Of a stretch of 64,000 nt of DNA, positions 38,023 through 48,402 are shown in pieces (positions within the stretch are counted from its first letter, which is position 1; every line of letters begins with the position of its first letter). Under the pieces are notes generated by a model, which saw only the letters and a program-made list of their open reading frames with translations, made no database searches and was not told the DNA's origin. Location: the NCBI RefSeq assembly GCF_004016515.1, contig NZ_SACT01000002.1:1-64000 (forward strand). The letters are read 5' to 3'. The position numbers were made by a program, and so were the translations under genes. The DNA is from Rubrivivax albus. Lineage in GTDB: Bacteria; Pseudomonadota; Gammaproteobacteria; Burkholderiales; Burkholderiaceae_C.

Positions 38023-38280
38023 ATGGCCAGGAGCACCGCCAGCACAGCATCACCGCCGGGTCCGGCGCCGGCGTCCTACGAGGACGCGCTGGCCGAACTC
38101 GACCGTCTGGTGCAGGCGATGGAGACCGGGCAGCTGCCGCTGGACCGCCTGCTGGACAGCTACAGGCGAGGCGCGGACCTGCTGCAGTTCTGCCGCAGCC
38201 GGCTTGATGCCGTGGAGCAGCAGGTCAAGGTGCTCGAGGACGGGCAGCTCAAGCCCTGGCAGGGCGAGGGCGACGCATGA
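38023..38280 (+). CDS. xseB: Exodeoxyribonuclease VII small subunit
   Basis: 85 residues. The family signature [20 protein letters not shown] is followed by [20 protein letters not shown], forming the two-helix subunit that binds XseA. The enzyme degrades single-stranded DNA. xseA is not in the window. The stop overlaps the ispA start (ATGA), a common arrangement with ispA and dxs. Confidence 0.95.
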   Translation: MARSTASTASPPGPAPASYEDALAELDRLVQAMETGQLPLDRLLDSYRRGADLLQFCRSRLDAVEQQVKVLEDGQLKPWQGEGDA

Positions 38281-39167
38281 CCGATGCCGAGTTCGACGCC
38301 TGGTGTCGACAGGCGCTCGACGAGGTCGAGGGCGCCCTGTCGGCCTGGGTGCCGGCTGACGCGCCGGCCGGCCTGGGCGAGGCCATGCGCTACGGCGTGC
38401 TGGACGGCGGCAAGCGCCTGCGCCCGCTGCTGGTGCTGGCGGCCTGCGACGCCACCCGCGGCCACCGCGAGGCGGCCATGCGCGCGGCGGTGGCGGTGGA
38501 GCTGATCCACGCCTACTCGCTGGTGCACGACGACATGCCCTGCATGGACAACGACGTGCTGCGCCGGGGCAAGCCCACGGTGCACGTGCAGTTCGGCGAG
38601 GCCCAGGCCATGCTGGCCGGCGACGCCATGCAGGCCCTGGCCTTCGAGGTACTGACGCCCGACGAAAGCCTGGTGCCGCTGGCGCTGCAGGCTCGGCTGG
38701 CGGGCCTGCTGGCCCGCTCGGCCGGGCACTCCGGCATGGCTGGTGGCCAGGCCATCGACCTCGCCGCCACCGGCCAGGCGTTGGACGAACAGCGGCTGCA
38801 GGACATGCACCGGCGCAAGACCGGCGCCCTGCTGCAGGCCAGCGTGCTGATGGGTGCCGCCTGCGGCCAGGCCGACGCGCGCGCCTGGCAGGCCCTGTCC
38901 GACTACGGCGCGGCCATCGGCCTGGCCTTCCAGGTGGTGGACGACATCCTCGACGTGACACAGGCCTCCGAAACCCTGGGCAAGACCGCGGGCAAGGACC
39001 TGGACGCCAACAAGCCCACATATGTCAGCGTGCTCGGCCTCGCCCGCGCCCGCGAACGCGCCGCCGCGCTGCACGCCCAGGCCCAGGCGGCACTGTCTGC
39101 CAGCGGCTTGACCGCGGCCCACAAGCTGGCGATGCTGGCCGACAAGGTCGTCGACCGGGAAAGTTGA
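38277..39167 (+). CDS. ispA: Farnesyl diphosphate synthase
   Basis: 296 residues. It condenses IPP with DMAPP and GPP to farnesyl diphosphate. The first Asp-rich motif is [10 protein letters not shown], the second is [10 protein letters not shown], and GGKRLRPLL binds IPP. Its product feeds undecaprenyl carriers, ubiquinone and the heme O farnesylation done by CtaB in this window. It is translationally coupled to xseB; dxs begins 1 nt after its stop. Confidence 0.96.
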   Translation: MTDAEFDAWCRQALDEVEGALSAWVPADAPAGLGEAMRYGVLDGGKRLRPLLVLAACDATRGHREAAMRAAVAVELIHAYSLVHDDMPCMDNDVLRRGKPTVHVQFGEAQAMLAGDAMQALAFEVLTPDESLVPLALQARLAGLLARSAGHSGMAGGQAIDLAATGQALDEQRLQDMHRRKTGALLQASVLMGAACGQADARAWQALSDYGAAIGLAFQVVDDILDVTQASETLGKTAGKDLDANKPTYVSVLGLARARERAAALHAQAQAALSASGLTAAHKLAMLADKVVDRES

Positions 39168-39168
39168 A

Positions 39169-41073
39169 ATGGCTGCTGTCTTCCCCCTGCTCGAACGCAT
39201 CCACACCCCGGCCGACCTGCGCCGCATGGGCCGCGGTGACCTGTCGGCCGTGGCCACGCAGCTGCGCGAGTTCGTGCTGCAGACGGTGTCGCAGACCGGC
39301 GGCCACCTGGGTAGCAACCTGGGCACGGTGGAGCTCACCGTGGCCCTGCACTACGTGTTCAACACACCCTGGGACCGCCTCGTCTGGGACGTGGGCCACC
39401 AGACCTATCCGCACAAGATCCTGACCGGCCGCCGCGAGCGCATGCATACGCTGCGCCAGCTCGGCGGCGTGGCCGGCTTTCCCAAGCGCGATGAAAGCGA
39501 GTACGACGCCTTCGGCACAGCACACAGTTCCACCAGCATCAGCGCCGCGCTGGGCATGGCGCTGGCGGCGCAGCTCAAGGGCGAGGACCGCAAGGCCGTG
39601 GCCATCATCGGCGACGGCGCCATGAGCGCCGGCATGGCCTTCGAGGCGCTGAACAACGCCGGCGTCAGCCACGCCGGCGTCAACGCCGACCTGCTGGTGA
39701 TCCTGAACGACAACGACATGTCGATCAGCCCGCCGGTGGGCGCGCTGAACAAGTACCTGGCGCGGCTGATGAGCGGCCAGTTCTACGCTGCCGCGCGCGA
39801 AGGCGCCAAGGCGGTGCTGAAGAACGCACCGCCGCTGTTCGAGCTGGCGCGCCGCTTCGAGGAGCACGCCAAGGGCATGGTCGTGCCGGGCACGATCTTC
39901 GAGGAGTTCGGCTTCAACTACGTCGGCCCCATCGACGGCCACGACCTCGACTCGCTGATCCCCACGCTGGAGAACCTGCGCGCCAAAAAGGGCCCGCAGT
40001 TCCTGCACGTGGTCACGAAGAAGGGCTACGGCTACCGGCTGGCCGAGGCCGACCCGGTCAAATACCACGCCGCCAGCGGCAAGTTCAACCCGGCCGAGGG
40101 TTTCCCGAAGGCGGCCAAGCCGGCCAAGCCCACCTTCACGCAGGTCTTCGGCAACTGGTTGTGCGACATGGCCGAGGCCGACGAGCGCCTGGTCGGCATC
40201 ACGCCGGCGATGCGCGAGGGCTCGGGCATGGTCGAGTTCCACCAGCGCTTCCCGCGCCGCTACCACGACGTGGGTATCGCCGAGCAGCACGCGGTCACCT
40301 TCGCCGCCGGCCTGGCCTGCGAAGGTCTGAAACCGGTGGTCGCCATCTACTCCACCTTCCTGCAGCGCGGTTACGACCAGCTGATCCACGACGTGGCGCT
40401 GCAGAACCTGCCGGTGGTGTTCGCGCTCGACCGCGCCGGCATCGTCGGCGCCGACGGCCCCACGCACGCCGGCGCCTACGACATCGCCTACACGCGCTGC
40501 ATCCCGAACATGAGCGTGCTGGTGCCGTCCGACGAGGCCGAGTGCCGCCAGGCGCTGACCACCGCGTTCCGCCAGAGCCACCCGGTGACGGTGCGGTACC
40601 CGCGCGGCGCCGGCGTCGGCGTCGAGCCCGGCACCGGGTTTGCCGAGTGGCCCTGGGGCAAGGGCGTGGTGCGCCGCAAGGGCAGCCGCATCGCGGTGCT
40701 GGCCTTCGGCACCCTGCTCCACCCTGCGCTCAAGGCGGCCGAGACGCTGGACGCCACGGTGGCCGACATGCGCTTCGTCAAGCCGCTGGACGCCGACCTG
40801 GTGCTGGAACTGGCGCGCAGCCACGAGGCCTTGGTGACCGTGGAGGAAGGCTGCGTGATGGGCGGCGCCGGCAGCGCGGTGGCTGAATGCCTGGCCGCCG
40901 CGGGCGTGACGGTGCCGCTGCTGCAGCTGGGCCTGCCCGACCTCTTCACCGACCACGGCGACCCGGCCAAGCTGCTGGCGATGTACGGTCTGGACGCGGC
41001 CGGCATAGAGCACGGCATCCGCGAGCGCTTCGGCAGCCGGCCGGCGCTGCTGCGGCCGGCCGCCAACCATTGA
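39169..41073 (+). CDS. dxs: 1-deoxy-D-xylulose-5-phosphate synthase
   Basis: 634 residues, full length. It joins pyruvate and glyceraldehyde 3-phosphate with thiamine diphosphate, the first MEP-pathway step. [18 protein letters not shown] binds ThDP/Mg, VTKKGYGY is typical, and [17 protein letters not shown] holds the catalytic Glu. The ATG immediately follows the ispA stop, so the two are coupled. A perfect hairpin (41083-41100) starts 9 nt after its stop. Confidence 0.97.
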   Translation: MAAVFPLLERIHTPADLRRMGRGDLSAVATQLREFVLQTVSQTGGHLGSNLGTVELTVALHYVFNTPWDRLVWDVGHQTYPHKILTGRRERMHTLRQLGGVAGFPKRDESEYDAFGTAHSSTSISAALGMALAAQLKGEDRKAVAIIGDGAMSAGMAFEALNNAGVSHAGVNADLLVILNDNDMSISPPVGALNKYLARLMSGQFYAAAREGAKAVLKNAPPLFELARRFEEHAKGMVVPGTIFEEFGFNYVGPIDGHDLDSLIPTLENLRAKKGPQFLHVVTKKGYGYRLAEADPVKYHAASGKFNPAEGFPKAAKPAKPTFTQVFGNWLCDMAEADERLVGITPAMREGSGMVEFHQRFPRRYHDVGIAEQHAVTFAAGLACEGLKPVVAIYSTFLQRGYDQLIHDVALQNLPVVFALDRAGIVGADGPTHAGAYDIAYTRCIPNMSVLVPSDEAECRQALTTAFRQSHPVTVRYPRGAGVGVEPGTGFAEWPWGKGVVRRKGSRIAVLAFGTLLHPALKAAETLDATVADMRFVKPLDADLVLELARSHEALVTVEEGCVMGGAGSAVAECLAAAGVTVPLLQLGLPDLFTDHGDPAKLLAMYGLDAAGIEHGIRERFGSRPALLRPAANH

Positions 41074-41082
41074 ATTTTTCGA

Positions 41083-41206
41083 ACGGCGTGATGACGCCGT
41101 GGCGACGACAGGGTCGGTCGATCGGTGCGACGATCGGCACCGTGATGAAACTGCCCGCAAGCTTACTTCGTCCGCTTCCCGCCGAAGGGGCGCTCGGTTC
41201 CTTCGG
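41083..41206 (+). other. Structured dxs-folE2 spacer with consecutive stem-loops
   Basis: ACGGCGT-GATG-ACGCCGT (41083-41100) is a perfect hairpin just after dxs, without a T-tract. Farther on, CGGTGC pairs with GCACCG, and CCGAAGG (41182-41188) pairs with CCTTCGG (41200-41206) just before folE2. The 153-bp spacer could hold a weak terminator plus a structured folE2 leader. I do not recognise a known riboswitch. Confidence 0.35.
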
Positions 41207-41226
41207 AGCGGCCGGGCGGAACTGAC

Positions 41227-42024
41227 ATGAACAACCTCACCGACGCCCTCCACATCCCCGACACGCAGAGCGCGCGCGACGAACGGCACCTGCCGATCCA
41301 GCGCGTGGGCGTGAAGGACGTGCGCTACCCGCTGCAGGTGCGCGTGGCCGGTGCTGTGCAGAGCACGTCGGCCCGCTGGGCGCTGGACGTGGCCCTGCCC
41401 GCCGAGCAGAAGGGCACGCACATGTCGCGTTTCGTGGCCTGGCTGGACGCGCTGGCCGAATCCGGCGAGGCGCTGGACGCTGCCAGCCTGCGTCGTCGCC
41501 ACGCCGAGATGCTGGACCGGCTGGACGCCACCGAAGGCCGCATCGAGGCGGCGTTCGAGTTCTTCCTGCGCAAGCGGGCGCCGGTCTCCGGACTGAGCAG
41601 CCTGCTGGACTACCAGGGCCGCTGGATCAGCGAGACCCGCGCCGGCGTCACCACGGTCTGGGCCGAGGTGGCCGTGCCGGTCAAGAGCCTGTGCCCGTGC
41701 AGCAAGGAGATCTCCGACTACGGCGCCCATAACCAGCGCTCGCTGGTCACCGTGCGCGTGGAGCTGCTGCAGCCGATGGAATGGCACGAACTCGTGCGTT
41801 TCGCCGAGGATGCCGCCAGCTGCGAGATCTGGCCGATGCTCAAGCGCGCCGACGAGAAGTGGGTCACCGAGCGCGCCTACGAGAACCCCAAGTTCGTCGA
41901 GGACCTGGTGCGCGACGTGGCGCTGGCGCTGAACAGGGACGCCCGCATCGGGCGCTACTTGGTGGACGTGGAGAACTTCGAGTCGATCCACAACCACTCG
42001 GCCTGGGCGCGCATCGAAAGGTAG
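41227..42024 (+). CDS. folE2: GTP cyclohydrolase FolE2 (type IB)
   Basis: 265 residues. It converts GTP to dihydroneopterin triphosphate, the first step to folate and queuosine precursors. The conserved Cys ligand is in VKSLCPCSKEISDYGAHNQR, and the C-terminal NFESIHNHSAWA is typical. Type IB enzymes can use metals other than zinc. GGA precedes the ATG. Hairpins fill the upstream spacer. Confidence 0.95.
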   Translation: MNNLTDALHIPDTQSARDERHLPIQRVGVKDVRYPLQVRVAGAVQSTSARWALDVALPAEQKGTHMSRFVAWLDALAESGEALDAASLRRRHAEMLDRLDATEGRIEAAFEFFLRKRAPVSGLSSLLDYQGRWISETRAGVTTVWAEVAVPVKSLCPCSKEISDYGAHNQRSLVTVRVELLQPMEWHELVRFAEDAASCEIWPMLKRADEKWVTERAYENPKFVEDLVRDVALALNRDARIGRYLVDVENFESIHNHSAWARIER

Positions 42025-42049
42025 CTGCGGCGCCCTGCGCCGGGCCACC

Positions 42050-42055
42050 TAAAAT
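42050..42055 (+). promoter_or_regulatory. Putative -10 box of ychF
   Basis: TAAAAT in the 64-bp gap after folE2 lies 33 nt before the ychF ATG, giving a leader of about 27 nt. No convincing -35 is visible. Confidence 0.4.
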
Positions 42056-42088
42056 CGCGGGTTCACCCGAACCCTGCGAAAGCCCCCG

Positions 42089-43183
42089 ATGAGCCTCAAG
42101 TGCGGCATCGTCGGACTGCCCAACGTCGGCAAGTCCACCCTCTTCAACGCGCTCACGAAAGCCGGCATCGCGGCCGAGAACTACCCGTTCTGCACCATCG
42201 AGCCCAACGTCGGCGTTGTGGAACTGCCCGACCCACGGCTCGCGCAGCTGGCCAAGATCGTGCAGCCCGAGCGCATCGTGCCGGCGATCGTGGAGTTCGT
42301 GGACATCGCCGGCCTGGTGGCCGGCGCCAGCCAGGGCGAGGGCCTGGGCAACCAGTTCCTCAGCCACATCCGCGAGACCGACGCCATCGTCAACGTGGTG
42401 CGCTGCTTCGAGGACGAGAACGTCATCCACGTGGCCGGCAAGGTGGACCCGATCGCCGACATCGAGGTCATCCAGACCGAGCTCTGCCTGGCCGACCTGG
42501 CCACGGTGGAAAAGTCGCTGGTGCGCTACACCAAGGTGGCCAAGGCGGGCCAGGACAAGGACGCCGCGCGCCTGGTGGACGTGCTGAAGAAATGCGAGGC
42601 GGCACTCAACGAGGCGCGCCCGGTGCGAAGCATCGACTTCAGCAAGGAAGAGCTGGTGGTGCTGAAGCCGCTATGCCTGATCACCGCCAAGCCGGCGATG
42701 TTCGTCGGCAACGTGGCCGAGGACGGCTTCGAGAACAACCCCTTCCTCGACCGCCTGAAGGACTACGCGACGAAGCAGAACGCACCGGTGGTGGCCATCT
42801 GCGCGAAGACCGAGGCCGAGCTGGCCGACATGGACGACGAGGACCGCGCCCTGTTCCTGGCCGAGATGGGCCAGGACGAGCCGGGCCTGAACCGCCTGAT
42901 CCGCGCCGCCTTCACGCTGCTGGGCCTGCAGACCTACTTCACCGCCGGGGTGAAGGAGGTGCGTGCCTGGACCATCCACATCGGCGACACCGCGCCGCAG
43001 GCTGCCGGCGTGATCCACACCGACTTCGAGCGCGGCTTCATCCGCGCGCAGACCATTGCCTTCGACGACTTCGTCGCCCACGGCGGCGAGCAGGGCGCCA
43101 AGGACGCCGGCAAGATGCGCGCCGAAGGCAAGGAGTACGTCGTCAGGGATGGCGACGTGATGAACTTCCTGTTCAACGTCTGA
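42089..43183 (+). CDS. ychF: Redox-regulated ATPase YchF (OLA1 family)
   Basis: 364 residues. The P-loop GLPNVGKST and the G3 motif [10 protein letters not shown] are present. The G4 position reads NVAEDG, the non-canonical NxxE that favours ATP over GTP in this family. A C-terminal TGS domain ends the protein ([14 protein letters not shown] region, then MNFLFNV). It binds ribosomes and is tied to oxidative stress responses. The aldo/keto reductase gene starts 4 nt later. Confidence 0.97.
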   Translation: MSLKCGIVGLPNVGKSTLFNALTKAGIAAENYPFCTIEPNVGVVELPDPRLAQLAKIVQPERIVPAIVEFVDIAGLVAGASQGEGLGNQFLSHIRETDAIVNVVRCFEDENVIHVAGKVDPIADIEVIQTELCLADLATVEKSLVRYTKVAKAGQDKDAARLVDVLKKCEAALNEARPVRSIDFSKEELVVLKPLCLITAKPAMFVGNVAEDGFENNPFLDRLKDYATKQNAPVVAICAKTEAELADMDDEDRALFLAEMGQDEPGLNRLIRAAFTLLGLQTYFTAGVKEVRAWTIHIGDTAPQAAGVIHTDFERGFIRAQTIAFDDFVAHGGEQGAKDAGKMRAEGKEYVVRDGDVMNFLFNV

Positions 43184-43187
43184 ACCC

Positions 43188-44060
43188 GTGCCGAACCTGA
43201 GCCCGCTCGTCGCTGGCACCTGGCGGCTGCACGAGCAGGGGTGGTCGGCGGCCGAGCGGCTGCGCTGGATCGAGCGCTGCACCGATCTGGGGGTGACGAG
43301 CTTTGACCACGCCGACCTCTACGGCGGCTACACCGTCGAAGCGCTGTTCGGCGAGGCGCTGGCCCTGCGGCCGGCGCTGCGCGAACGGCTGCAGCTGGTC
43401 AGCAAGTGCGGCATCCGCCTGCCGGGCCACGCGCGCGGCGCCGCGCGCATCAAGCACTACGACAGCAGTGCAGCGCACATCCGCGCCAGCGTCGAGCATT
43501 CGCTGAGGGCCTTGCGCACCGACCGCCTGGACCTGCTGCTCCTGCACCGGCCCGATCCACTGCTCGACGCGGCCGAGGTGGCCGACGCCGTGGCCGCGCT
43601 GCAGCGCGAGGGCAAGATCCTGGCCTTCGGCGTCAGCAACTTCGGGCCGCAGGCTTTCGAACTGCTGGACGCGGCCACCCCGCTGGTCACCAACCAGATC
43701 GAGCTGCACCCGCTGAGGCGTGAACCGCTCCATGACGGCACGCTGGATGCCTTGCAGCGCCGCGGGCGCCGGCCGATGGTGTGGTCGCCACTGGCCGGCG
43801 GGCGGCTGCTGGCGGGCGACGAGTCGCCCGCCGCGCAGCGTGTGCGCTGGGTGCTGGGCGCCCTCGGCGCGCAGCTGGGTGTGGCGCCGGCCACCGTGGC
43901 CTACGCCTGGCTGCTGCGCCACCCGACGCACCCGCGCCCGGTGGTGGGCACGATGCGTGAAGCGGGGCTGCAGCAGGCGCTGGCAGCCCTGAGCCTGAGG
44001 CTGGATGCCGAGGCCTGGACCGAAATCTGGCAGGCTGGCGCCGGCCAAGAGGTGGCATGA
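43188..44060 (+). CDS. Aldo/keto reductase (YdhF-like)
   Basis: 290 residues with a GTG start. The catalytic tetrad is visible as Asp and Tyr in SFDHADLYGGY, Lys in VSKCGIR and His in LLLLHRPDP. VSNFGP and VVGTMREAG bind NADPH. The substrate is unknown. It follows ychF by 4 nt and is likely cotranscribed. Confidence 0.92.
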   Translation: MPNLSPLVAGTWRLHEQGWSAAERLRWIERCTDLGVTSFDHADLYGGYTVEALFGEALALRPALRERLQLVSKCGIRLPGHARGAARIKHYDSSAAHIRASVEHSLRALRTDRLDLLLLHRPDPLLDAAEVADAVAALQREGKILAFGVSNFGPQAFELLDAATPLVTNQIELHPLRREPLHDGTLDALQRRGRRPMVWSPLAGGRLLAGDESPAAQRVRWVLGALGAQLGVAPATVAYAWLLRHPTHPRPVVGTMREAGLQQALAALSLRLDAEAWTEIWQAGAGQEVA

Positions 44061-44102
44061 CAAGGGCTGTCGCCGCTCGGCAGCCCGTGCTAGGCTGAGT
44101 TG

Positions 44103-47100
44103 GTGAGACGCCCGGCCGCCCCCCTCACCGTGGTCCTGCTGACCGCGCTGGTCTACGGCATCGTCGGTGCAGCAGCGGTGCAGTTGGCCGTGCACCCGGG
44201 GCACGCGGTGGCGGTCTACCCCTCCGCCGGCATCGCACTGGCCGTGGCGCTGGTCTACGGTTGGCCCGCGCTGCTGGGCGCCGCGCTGGGTGCGGCGGCT
44301 GTCAACGTCGGGTTGATGGTCTGGCACGGGCAGCCTGGCGCGACCGAGCTCGCCGCCGGTGCGGCCATCGGCGCCGGTGCCGCCGCCCAGGCGGCATTCG
44401 GCCGCGCGCTCGTGCGGCGCTGGGTGTCGCAGCCGCTGGTGCTCGCCGAATTTGCCGACGTGGTCCGCTTCTACCTGCTGGGCGGCCCGGCGGCCTGCCT
44501 CGTGAGTGCCAGCGTGGCTCACGCGGCCTTGGTGGCCGCCGGTCAGATGCCGCTGCAGGGTGTCTCTGTGTCGTGGTGGACCTGGTGGCTCGGCGACGTG
44601 CTGGGCGTGTTGCTGGCCGCACCCGTGGTGCTGGCGCTGGTGGGGCAGCCGCGGGAGGAATGGGCGCCGAGGCGCTTGACGCTCGTGGTGCCGATGCTGC
44701 TGACCACGGCCATGCTGGCCGGGGCCATCGGCTGGGCCGCCCATGCTCACGGCGAACGGGTGCGCACGGCCTTCGAGCGCGACGCCTGGAGCCTGGCCGA
44801 TGCGCTCGACGCGCAGTTGCGGCGCCCGCTGGATGTCCTGCAGGCCATGCACGGCCTGTTCGACACCCAGCAGCACATCGATCCGGTCGAGATGCAGCGG
44901 GCCACCGCACCCTGGCTGCGCGACCAGCCCTTCATCGCCGCCATCGGCTACAGCGCCCGTGTCGATCCAGCCGATGTGGCCGATTTCGAGGCGCGCGCAC
45001 GTGCCGAAGGGCCAGTGGCCGACTACCGGGTCTTTGCACGCGAGGACGCCCAGACCTTGCCGCCTTCCCGGCACGGCGTGGTGGCGATCCGGTTGATCGA
45101 GCCACTGGCGACGAACCGTCCTGCGCTGGGGGTGGATGCGATGACCATCCGGGCTGCTCGCGCAGCCATCCAGCGTGCGGCCGCCACGGGCCAACCGGCG
45201 GCCACGGCGGGTTTCCGGCTGACGCAGGCCACGGGCGACGAAACCGGCATCGTGATCTACCGGGCGCTGTACCAGGGCGACCCGCGGACCGATGCCGAAC
45301 GCCGCGCCGCCTTCACCGGGGTCGTGTTCGTCACGCTGCGTCTGGAGACGCTCGTGGCCGACATGCAGCGCCAGGTGCCGATGCATCTGGCGTGGTGCCT
45401 GGTCGATCTGGACCCCGGGGCCGAGCGTCCACGCCTGGCCGGGGCCCCGGGTTGCGAGGCGCGGCCGCGGGCGACGCTGCGCTACCTGCGCAACCTGACC
45501 CTTGGCCCGAGGGCCCTGCAGTGGCAGGTGGCGGCCGAGCCCTCACAGCTGCCAGGGGTCAGCGAGGCGGGCACCACCCTGTTCGCGACCACCGGTCTGA
45601 TCACTGCTGGCCTGCTGGGGGCGCTGCTGCTGACCGTGTCGGGGCGACAGCGGCGCATCGAACTGGCGGTCACGGAACGCACGGCCGACCTTCGTGCCGC
45701 GAGCCTGGCGCTGCAGGAAAGCCAGGACCGGCTGCGCAACATCGTCGACCACGTGCCCATCGGCATCATCTATGCCGACGCCAGCGGTCGCCTGCGCGAA
45801 GCCAATCCCGACCTGCTGGCGATGCTGGGCCGGGTGGTGCTGCCAGCGCCCCCGCCGGCCCTGCCCGACTGGGTCCATGTGGACGATCGGGCGGAGGTGG
45901 AGGCCTTCCTGCAGCAGGTGCGCACTGGCGAGCAACCGCCGGCCCGCATGCAGGTCCGGCTGGTCGCCGCCGACGGCAGCGAACGCACCGTGCGGCTGGG
46001 CCTGTCGCCACTGCGCGGCCCCGACGGCCAGCTGCAGCGGCTGGTGGGTGTCGTCGAAGACATCGGTGAACACCTGCAGCTGGAGGCCAGCGAGCGCGCC
46101 CGGCGCGCCGCCGAGGCTTCCAGCCAGGCCAAGAGCGAGTTCGTCGGCCGCATGAGCCATGAACTGCGTACGCCGCTGAACGCGATGCTGGGCTTCTCCC
46201 AGTTGCTGTCGCGCGACAACAGCGCACCCCTGGCGGCCCACCAGCGGCGCTGGATCGACCAGGTGCAGGACGCTGGCTGGCACCTGCTGAACATGATCAA
46301 CGACACGCTGGACCTGTCGATGATCGAGTCCGGCGCCCTGCGCCTGACCCCGGTGGCCCTCGACCCGCGGGCGCTGCTGGAGGCCACCCTGTCGATGATC
46401 GCCGCAGCGGCGGACAGGCGCGCTCTGCAGGTGGTGCCGGCAGACATCGCACCGGGCGTACCGCCGGTGCTGGGCGACGAGACGCGCGTCAAGCAGATCC
46501 TGACCAACCTGCTGTCCAACGCCGTCAAGTACAACGTCGACGGCGGCCGGATCGCCGTGCAGGTGGATGTCGACCCGGACACCGTGCCCGAGCAGGTGGT
46601 CTTTCGTGTCAGCGACACCGGCATCGGCCTGTCGGCCGAACAGATCGACCGCCTGTTCCACCCCTTCGACCGGCTGGGCCGGGAATCATCGGGCGTCGAA
46701 GGCACGGGCATCGGCCTCGTGATCAGCCGCCGGCTGGTCGAATGCATGGGCGGCAGCCTGACCGCCAGCGGGCAGGTGGGCCGGGGTTCGATGTTCGAGC
46801 TCCGGCTGCCACGCGCCGCCACGGGCCCGGACGTGACGCCCGGCAAGGCGTCGCCGGCCAGCGACGGCCGGTACCGGCAGCGGCGCGTGCACTATGTGGA
46901 GGACAACGAGACCAACGTGGCGCTGATGCGCGGCATGCTGGCACAGCGGCCGCAGATCGCCTTGTCCGTCTCTACCATGGGTCTGGACGCGCTGGCCGCC
47001 GTGCGCATCGAGCGCCCGGACCTGCTGCTGCTGGACATGCACCTGCCCGACATCGACGGGCTGGACCTGCTGACCCATCTGAAGGCCGACGACGGCACCG

Positions 47101-47267
47101 CGGGCATCCCGGTCATCGTGCTGTCGGCCGACGCCACGCCGGAGCGCGTCGCGCGCGCGCTCCATGCCGGCGCCGAGGCCTACCTGTCCAAGCCGCTGAA
47201 CCTGACCGAACTGCTCCAGCATGTCGATGCCCTGCTCGAGCAAGGCAACACGGAATGGGGTGAGTGA
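44103..47267 (+). CDS. Hybrid histidine kinase with MASE1, CHASE and PAS sensor domains
   Basis: 1054 residues from a GTG (a TTG one codon upstream is also possible; AGG lies just before both). A MASE1-like membrane domain with about eight helices covers residues 1-210, and a periplasmic CHASE domain about 215-440 includes the SRHGVVAIRLIEPL stretch. A further helix (about 485-515) leads to PAS (about 545-665), HisKA with the His in GRMSHELRTPLNAMLGF, the N-box ILTNLLSNAVKYN, G1 DTGIGLS, G2 GTGIGLVIS and a receiver with the Asp in LLLLDMHLPDIDGLD. CHASE domains sense small extracellular ligands. It ends shortly before rpoH. Confidence 0.93.
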   Translation: MRRPAAPLTVVLLTALVYGIVGAAAVQLAVHPGHAVAVYPSAGIALAVALVYGWPALLGAALGAAAVNVGLMVWHGQPGATELAAGAAIGAGAAAQAAFGRALVRRWVSQPLVLAEFADVVRFYLLGGPAACLVSASVAHAALVAAGQMPLQGVSVSWWTWWLGDVLGVLLAAPVVLALVGQPREEWAPRRLTLVVPMLLTTAMLAGAIGWAAHAHGERVRTAFERDAWSLADALDAQLRRPLDVLQAMHGLFDTQQHIDPVEMQRATAPWLRDQPFIAAIGYSARVDPADVADFEARARAEGPVADYRVFAREDAQTLPPSRHGVVAIRLIEPLATNRPALGVDAMTIRAARAAIQRAAATGQPAATAGFRLTQATGDETGIVIYRALYQGDPRTDAERRAAFTGVVFVTLRLETLVADMQRQVPMHLAWCLVDLDPGAERPRLAGAPGCEARPRATLRYLRNLTLGPRALQWQVAAEPSQLPGVSEAGTTLFATTGLITAGLLGALLLTVSGRQRRIELAVTERTADLRAASLALQESQDRLRNIVDHVPIGIIYADASGRLREANPDLLAMLGRVVLPAPPPALPDWVHVDDRAEVEAFLQQVRTGEQPPARMQVRLVAADGSERTVRLGLSPLRGPDGQLQRLVGVVEDIGEHLQLEASERARRAAEASSQAKSEFVGRMSHELRTPLNAMLGFSQLLSRDNSAPLAAHQRRWIDQVQDAGWHLLNMINDTLDLSMIESGALRLTPVALDPRALLEATLSMIAAAADRRALQVVPADIAPGVPPVLGDETRVKQILTNLLSNAVKYNVDGGRIAVQVDVDPDTVPEQVVFRVSDTGIGLSAEQIDRLFHPFDRLGRESSGVEGTGIGLVISRRLVECMGGSLTASGQVGRGSMFELRLPRAATGPDVTPGKASPASDGRYRQRRVHYVEDNETNVALMRGMLAQRPQIALSVSTMGLDALAAVRIERPDLLLLDMHLPDIDGLDLLTHLKADDGTAGIPVIVLSADATPERVARALHAGAEAYLSKPLNLTELLQHVDALLEQGNTEWGE

Positions 47268-47290
47268 TTGCACACATCATTTGATGACGA

Positions 47291-47317
47291 TCAGCACTCT
47301 CCAGCCACGAGTGCTAA
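47291..47317 (+). promoter_or_regulatory. CIRCE element (HrcA operator) upstream of rpoH
   Basis: TCAGCACTC (47291-47299), a 9-base spacer and GAGTGCTAA (47309-47317) match the CIRCE consensus TTAGCACTC-N9-GAGTGCTAA with one mismatch in the left arm. The right arm overlaps a -10-like TAATAT (47315-47320), so HrcA binding would block initiation. The implied transcription start near 47327 leaves a 31-nt leader before the ATG at 47358. Confidence 0.88.
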
Positions 47318-47357
47318 TATGCCGGAACTCCGGACTTCAACCTGGATCCGACAGCGC

Positions 47358-48290
<933 letters not shown>

Positions 48291-48330
48291 CAACGGGCGA
48301 CAGGGACGGTCTCGCGTCCGGATGCTCCCA

Positions 48331-48354
48331 CGGCCCGGCTTGCAGGCCGGGCCG
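48331..48354 (+). terminator. Strong hairpin after rpoH
   Basis: CGGCCCGGC and GCCGGGCCG form a perfect 9-bp stem with a 6-base loop, 40 nt after the rpoH stop. No T-tract follows, so it may be a tail-less terminator or need Rho. Confidence 0.5.
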
Positions 48355-48365
48355 CTTCGCCATGC

Positions 48366-48391
48366 GCAAAAACCGTCCGCAGGCACGGTTC
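48366..48391 (-). terminator. Rho-independent terminator of the cytochrome oxidase assembly operon
   Basis: On the minus strand AACCGT pairs with ACGGTT around an inner CC/GG pair, and a run of five Ts follows, two of them within the stem. It starts 12 nt after the sco stop at 48403. Confidence 0.6.
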
Positions 48392-48402
48392 TGCGTCAAG
48401 GC

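Noticed and set aside
41083..41100. Intrinsic terminator of dxs
   Set aside because: The stem is perfect but no T-tract follows on the plus strand, and the T-run lies before it, so I list it only as a structured spacer.
39025..42048. Minus-strand open frame of about 1000 codons opposite dxs and folE2
   Set aside because: It spans two well-supported plus-strand genes, has shadow-like composition and no start context; typical of high-GC DNA.
47268..47357. Upstream in-frame start codons for rpoH at 47268 and 47319
   Set aside because: They lie at or before the CIRCE element and the inferred transcription start; family alignments begin near the ATG at 47358.
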